Shown: piece after piece, positions 61,553 to 64,000 of the stretch | Layout: each line of letters opens with the position of its first letter | How positions within the stretch are numbered: position 1 is the stretch's first letter | From: JAFGRR01 sp964499235 | GTDB taxonomy: Bacteria; Planctomycetota; Phycisphaerae; UBA1845; Fen-1342 | Direction: 5' to 3' | Assembly (NCBI GenBank): GCA_964499235.1 | Contig: CAZCKC010000004.1 | Coordinates: 15,128-79,127, forward strand | Length of the DNA: 64,000 nucleotides | Notes under the pieces: model-generated | Databases searched by the model: none | What the model was told of the DNA's origin: nothing | Seen by the model: the letters and a program-made list of their open reading frames with translations, nothing else | Position numbers and translations under genes: made by a program

Positions 61553-61966
61553 ATCGCAGCGCGGAACACCAAGCTGGCCGCCCTCGCGGTCGTCATCGCC
61601 GCCATTGCCGCGCTGGTTTTCTACTTCAACCGGCCGGCCGGCGGCATCCCGGACCAGTACCAAACGTTTGGCGTGTGCCTTAACTGCCAGACCGAACAGC
61701 ACGCCAGCCACGGGCCGGCCGATCGGCCGCCGTACGTCTGCCGCGAGTGTGGCGAGCAGGCGGTCTATCCCTGGCTCTACTGCTACGACAGCAACACCCG
61801 CTTCGTGCCGCCGCTGATCCGCGATGAGGACGGCGTGCTGCGGATCCCGCCCTTCCCGCGCTCGCCCGTCACGGGTGGCGACAACTTCGGCACTTACGTC
61901 CCGGACACCCCGGGCATGGACCCCGAAAACCGCCACCCGCTCCCGGCCTGGCCGCCGGGCAACTGA
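61553..61966 (+). CDS. Small membrane-anchored zinc-ribbon protein with possible ATC start
   Basis: In the frame after the pseudopilin stop, an AGGAG at 61540-61544 is followed 8 bases later by ATC 61553. There is no ATG, GTG or TTG before GTG 61673. From ATC the product is about 137 aa: IAARNTKLAALAVVIAAIAA and a short run to VFYF form one membrane helix. Then comes a zinc-ribbon-like pair CLNC...CREC and a Pro-rich tail ending PLPAWPPGN. Starting at GTG 61673 would remove the helix and begin inside the ribbon. The preserved frame and ribosome site argue for the longer form with a rare start codon, or a CTG at 61574. Function is unknown. Confidence 0.65.
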   Translation: MAARNTKLAALAVVIAAIAALVFYFNRPAGGIPDQYQTFGVCLNCQTEQHASHGPADRPPYVCRECGEQAVYPWLYCYDSNTRFVPPLIRDEDGVLRIPPFPRSPVTGGDNFGTYVPDTPGMDPENRHPLPAWPPGN

Positions 61967-62256
61967 CGCTCCCAAGGCACAGCGACCGACGCCCCGCAAG
62001 CAAGCGCCGCTTGAGGCGATGGTTGCGATGCGATCAGACGGGCCATCGGCAAGGTCATCTGGCTATAGCTCTCCGATTTCGGCGCGAACCGTGCGGCCAG
62101 CACTCGGGGCTTGCCGCCGCTTGATTCAGACCACCACCTGCCGCGCCCGGGAGGTGAAAGGATCATGAGCCCTGCGCCCGTGGCTAAGGGTGCGTTGTCA
62201 GGGGTCTCTGGTGACCGCTGCGATCGCGGCCCGTCCCGTGGGTATACTCCTCTCAT

Positions 62257-63438
62257 ATGGCTTCACGCTTCGGAATCGCACTTTTCTCGCTGCTGCTGCT
62301 CTCGGTCACCGGCCTCGTCGCGTGGCGGGCAATCGCCCACGCCGACCCGGGGGCCGTGCCCGAGTCAGCCGGCCAGACCGTCGTGGCCGTCGAGGTCGCC
62401 CAGGTCACCGGCGGCCGGCTGCGCGAGATCCGCGTCCTCAGCGGCACGCTCGAGGCCTCAACCCGCTTCGACGTCTCCGCCAAGGCCGGCGGCCTCATCG
62501 AGCAGATGAGGGTCGACCTCGGCGACGAGATCGAGCGCGACCAGATCGTCGCGGTGCTCGACGACGACGAGTTCGCGCAGGCTGTCGTGCAGGCCGAAGC
62601 CGAGCTTGCCGTCCGACAAGCCGAGCTCGCGCGGGCCCAGGCAGAACTCCGGCGGGTGCAACGCGAATATGCCCGGCTCCAGACGCTGGCCGAACGCCGC
62701 GTCGTCACCAACGTCGAGCTCGACGAGATCACGGCCACGCTCGAGTCGCAGCAGGCGGCGGTCGAATTGGCCGAGGCCCGGGTCCGCCAGGCGCGGGCCG
62801 AAGAGGAGGTGACGCGGATCCGGCAGGGCTACACGACGATCCGCGCCGCCTGGGAAGGGGGTCCCGATACCGCCACCGTGGCTGAGCGTTACGAGGACGC
62901 CGGAAACAGTGTCCAGGTCGGCGACGCCGTGATCGGCGTGGTCGCGCTCGATCCGCTGACCGCGGTGGTGTCCGTCACGGAGAGCGATTACGCGCGGCTG
63001 CGCGTCGGGCAGCCAGCCACGCTCACGACCGACGCCCGCCCGGGCGAAACCTTCGATGCCGAGATCGTCCGCATCGCCCCAATCTTCCGCGAGTCCTCCC
63101 GCCAGGCCCGCATCGAGTTGCGTGTCGCTAACCCCAACAGCCAACTGCGGCCGGGCATGTTTGTCCGCGTGCGCGTGGTTCTGCGGGAAGGGCTGGCTGA
63201 CACGATCGTCCCAGCGGCCGCCCTGGTTCAGCGCGGCGACGAGCAGGTCATCTTCCAGGTGGCCGACGATGGCGAGACTGTCACGGAGCACCCTGTCAGC
63301 ATCGGCATCCGCGAGGCGGAGCAGGTCGAGATTGTGAGCCCACCGCTGAGCGGGCAGGTGGTCGTGCTCGGCCAGCACCTGCTCGAGGACGGCGCCGCGA
63401 TCCGCGTGACGGACCGCCGCCTGGGGCCGGACGAGTGA
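62257..63438 (+). CDS. RND efflux periplasmic adaptor (membrane fusion protein)
   Basis: This 393-aa protein starts at ATG 62257. An N-terminal helix (FGIALFSLLLLSVTGLVAW) is followed by the barrel-sandwich half-motif (DVSAKAGGLIEQMRVDLGDE), then a coiled-coil hairpin of about 100 residues rich in Ala/Glu/Arg. The second barrel half is divergent in sequence. The beta-barrel domain has LRVGQPATLTTDARPGETFD, and the C-terminal part has LRPGMFVRVRVVLREGLADT. It is a HlyD/AcrA-type adaptor that links the inner-membrane pump to an outer-membrane channel. No ribosome site is seen. A TATACT box at 62242-62247 would start transcription just before the ATG, so the message may be leaderless. The pump gene overlaps its stop. 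Confidence 0.93.
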   Translation: MASRFGIALFSLLLLSVTGLVAWRAIAHADPGAVPESAGQTVVAVEVAQVTGGRLREIRVLSGTLEASTRFDVSAKAGGLIEQMRVDLGDEIERDQIVAVLDDDEFAQAVVQAEAELAVRQAELARAQAELRRVQREYARLQTLAERRVVTNVELDEITATLESQQAAVELAEARVRQARAEEEVTRIRQGYTTIRAAWEGGPDTATVAERYEDAGNSVQVGDAVIGVVALDPLTAVVSVTESDYARLRVGQPATLTTDARPGETFDAEIVRIAPIFRESSRQARIELRVANPNSQLRPGMFVRVRVVLREGLADTIVPAAALVQRGDEQVIFQVADDGETVTEHPVSIGIREAEQVEIVSPPLSGQVVVLGQHLLEDGAAIRVTDRRLGPDE

Positions 63439-64000
63439 ACCTGCCACGCCACTGCGTCGCCCGTCCGGTCACCACGACGATGGTCACGCTGATCGTCTTC
63501 GTCGTGGGGGCGTTCGCGCTGAACCGGCTGCGGATCGACCTGCTGCCCGAGGTCGAGATGCCGACGGTCTCGGTCAGCACCAGCTACCGCGGCGCCAGCC
63601 CGGAAGTCATCGAGCGCCAGGTCACTCAGATCGTCGAGGAGATCGTCGCCACCGTCCCCGGCGTCGAGGAGATTACCAGCAGCTCGAGCGAGGGGCGCAG
63701 CTGGGTCCGCGTCACCTTTGGGTGGGGGACGAACATCGACGCGGCCGCCCTCGACGTCCGCTCGACGCTCGAGGACGAGATCAACGAGCTGCCGGACGAG
63801 ATCGAGCGGCCCCGGATCCGTAAGTTCGACATCTCGAGCTTTCCGGTCGTGCTGCTGGGCGTCTCCAGCGACATGGATCCCGTCGCGCTGACCGAGCTGG
63901 TCGAGGACCAGGTCCGCTACCGCTTCGGCCGAATCCCCGGCGTCGCACAGGTCGACCTGTGGGGCGGCTTCAACCGCGAGGTCCGGATCGAGATCGACGC
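63435..64000 (+). CDS. RND efflux pump, AcrB/HAE1 type (5' part only)
   Basis: The gene starts at GTG 63435, overlapping the adaptor stop (GTGA), and leaves the window after 188 codons. The N-terminus NLPRHCVARPVTTTMVTLIV has the conserved Arg-Pro before the first helix. It is followed by LRIDLLPEVEMPTVSVSTSY and ASPEVIERQVTQIVEEIVAT, the first porter subdomain, with IPGVAQVDLWGG near the edge. It is a proton-driven exporter of the inner membrane working with the adaptor just upstream. The substrate cannot be told from this part. Confidence 0.93.
   Translation, partial: MNLPRHCVARPVTTTMVTLIVFVVGAFALNRLRIDLLPEVEMPTVSVSTSYRGASPEVIERQVTQIVEEIVATVPGVEEITSSSSEGRSWVRVTFGWGTNIDAAALDVRSTLEDEINELPDEIERPRIRKFDISSFPVVLLGVSSDMDPVALTELVEDQVRYRFGRIPGVAQVDLWGGFNREVRIEID

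Noticed and set aside
62111..62509. Plus-strand frame beginning near a strong GGAGGTGA with ATG 62165
   Set aside because: The product overlaps the RND adaptor in another frame and has shadow-like composition. The ribosome site is striking, but no credible gene follows; at most it is a short leader peptide.
1..64000. Search for tRNA, rRNA, CRISPR arrays, transposases and integrases
   Set aside because: I saw no cloverleaf-like gene, no regularly spaced repeats and no mobile-element protein on either strand. A covariance-model search would be needed to exclude small RNAs.

Overview
The window is GC-rich and almost fully coding. It reads as a chromosome segment of a Planctomycetota bacterium, most likely of the Phycisphaerae type. 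This is inferred from the mix of exported-protein signals: PEP-CTERM tails (IPEP, hydrophobic stretch, RRR), pseudopilin-like proteins with an FTLIELLVVVAIIALLISIL start and an H-X9-DG-type end, and a recurring dockerin-like pair ending in DFFDIDPFV. I see no rRNA, tRNA, CRISPR array, insertion sequence or phage gene.

Region 1 (1-13.6 kb, minus strand) is one tightly overlapped operon of the MoxR/Bat type. In transcription order it holds a 780-aa exported protein with two degenerate domains, a 508-aa membrane protein with a long low-complexity tail, a MoxR AAA+ ATPase, a DUF58 protein, a BatA-like membrane protein with a degenerate VWA, and a giant VWA-amidotransferase-like-VWA-TPR protein of more than 2,050 aa that runs off the left edge.

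Region 2 (13.7-26.3 kb) holds a PEP-CTERM protein and an unknown seven-helix membrane protein. A translationally coupled sensor pair follows: a DUF3365 haem-type sensor without a kinase, then a hybrid histidine kinase with six PAS domains. Next come a K+ channel with two RCK units, a site-2 protease with CBS domains, and a decayed phosphoribosyltransferase-epimerase chimera.

Region 3 (26.6-41.8 kb) is a glycan-use locus. It has a nucleoside hydrolase-FmdE fusion, two glycoamylase/GH144-type hydrolases, a LacI regulator, a GH94 phosphorylase, a small dockerin protein, and an operon of GH1 plus a sugar ABC importer. Three near-identical LacI-type palindromes lie before the first GH144-type gene, the GH94 gene and the GH1-ABC operon. 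They suggest one local regulon for beta-glucan breakdown, uptake and phosphorolysis or hydrolysis.

Region 4 (41-47.6 kb) has a PEP-CTERM protein, a pseudopilin-like protein, a three-module secreted protein with an EF-hand-like tail, a D-aminoacylase-type amidohydrolase, and an M19 dipeptidase gene frameshifted by an exact 43-bp tandem duplication.

Region 5 (47.9-61.97 kb) is an alpha-glucan locus: two GH13 enzymes (one with a DFFDIDPFV dockerin tail), a solute-binding protein fused to an ABC permease, a second permease, and two paralogous surface proteins. One paralogue ends in PEP-CTERM; the other carries Cys-rich repeats, an X25-like starch module and a dockerin. A second pseudopilin-like gene and a small zinc-ribbon membrane protein with no ordinary start codon close the region. 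Neither ABC importer has an ATPase gene here, so a shared MsmX/UgpC-type ATPase elsewhere is likely.

Region 6 (62.3-64 kb) is the start of an RND efflux operon: an adaptor and a truncated pump.
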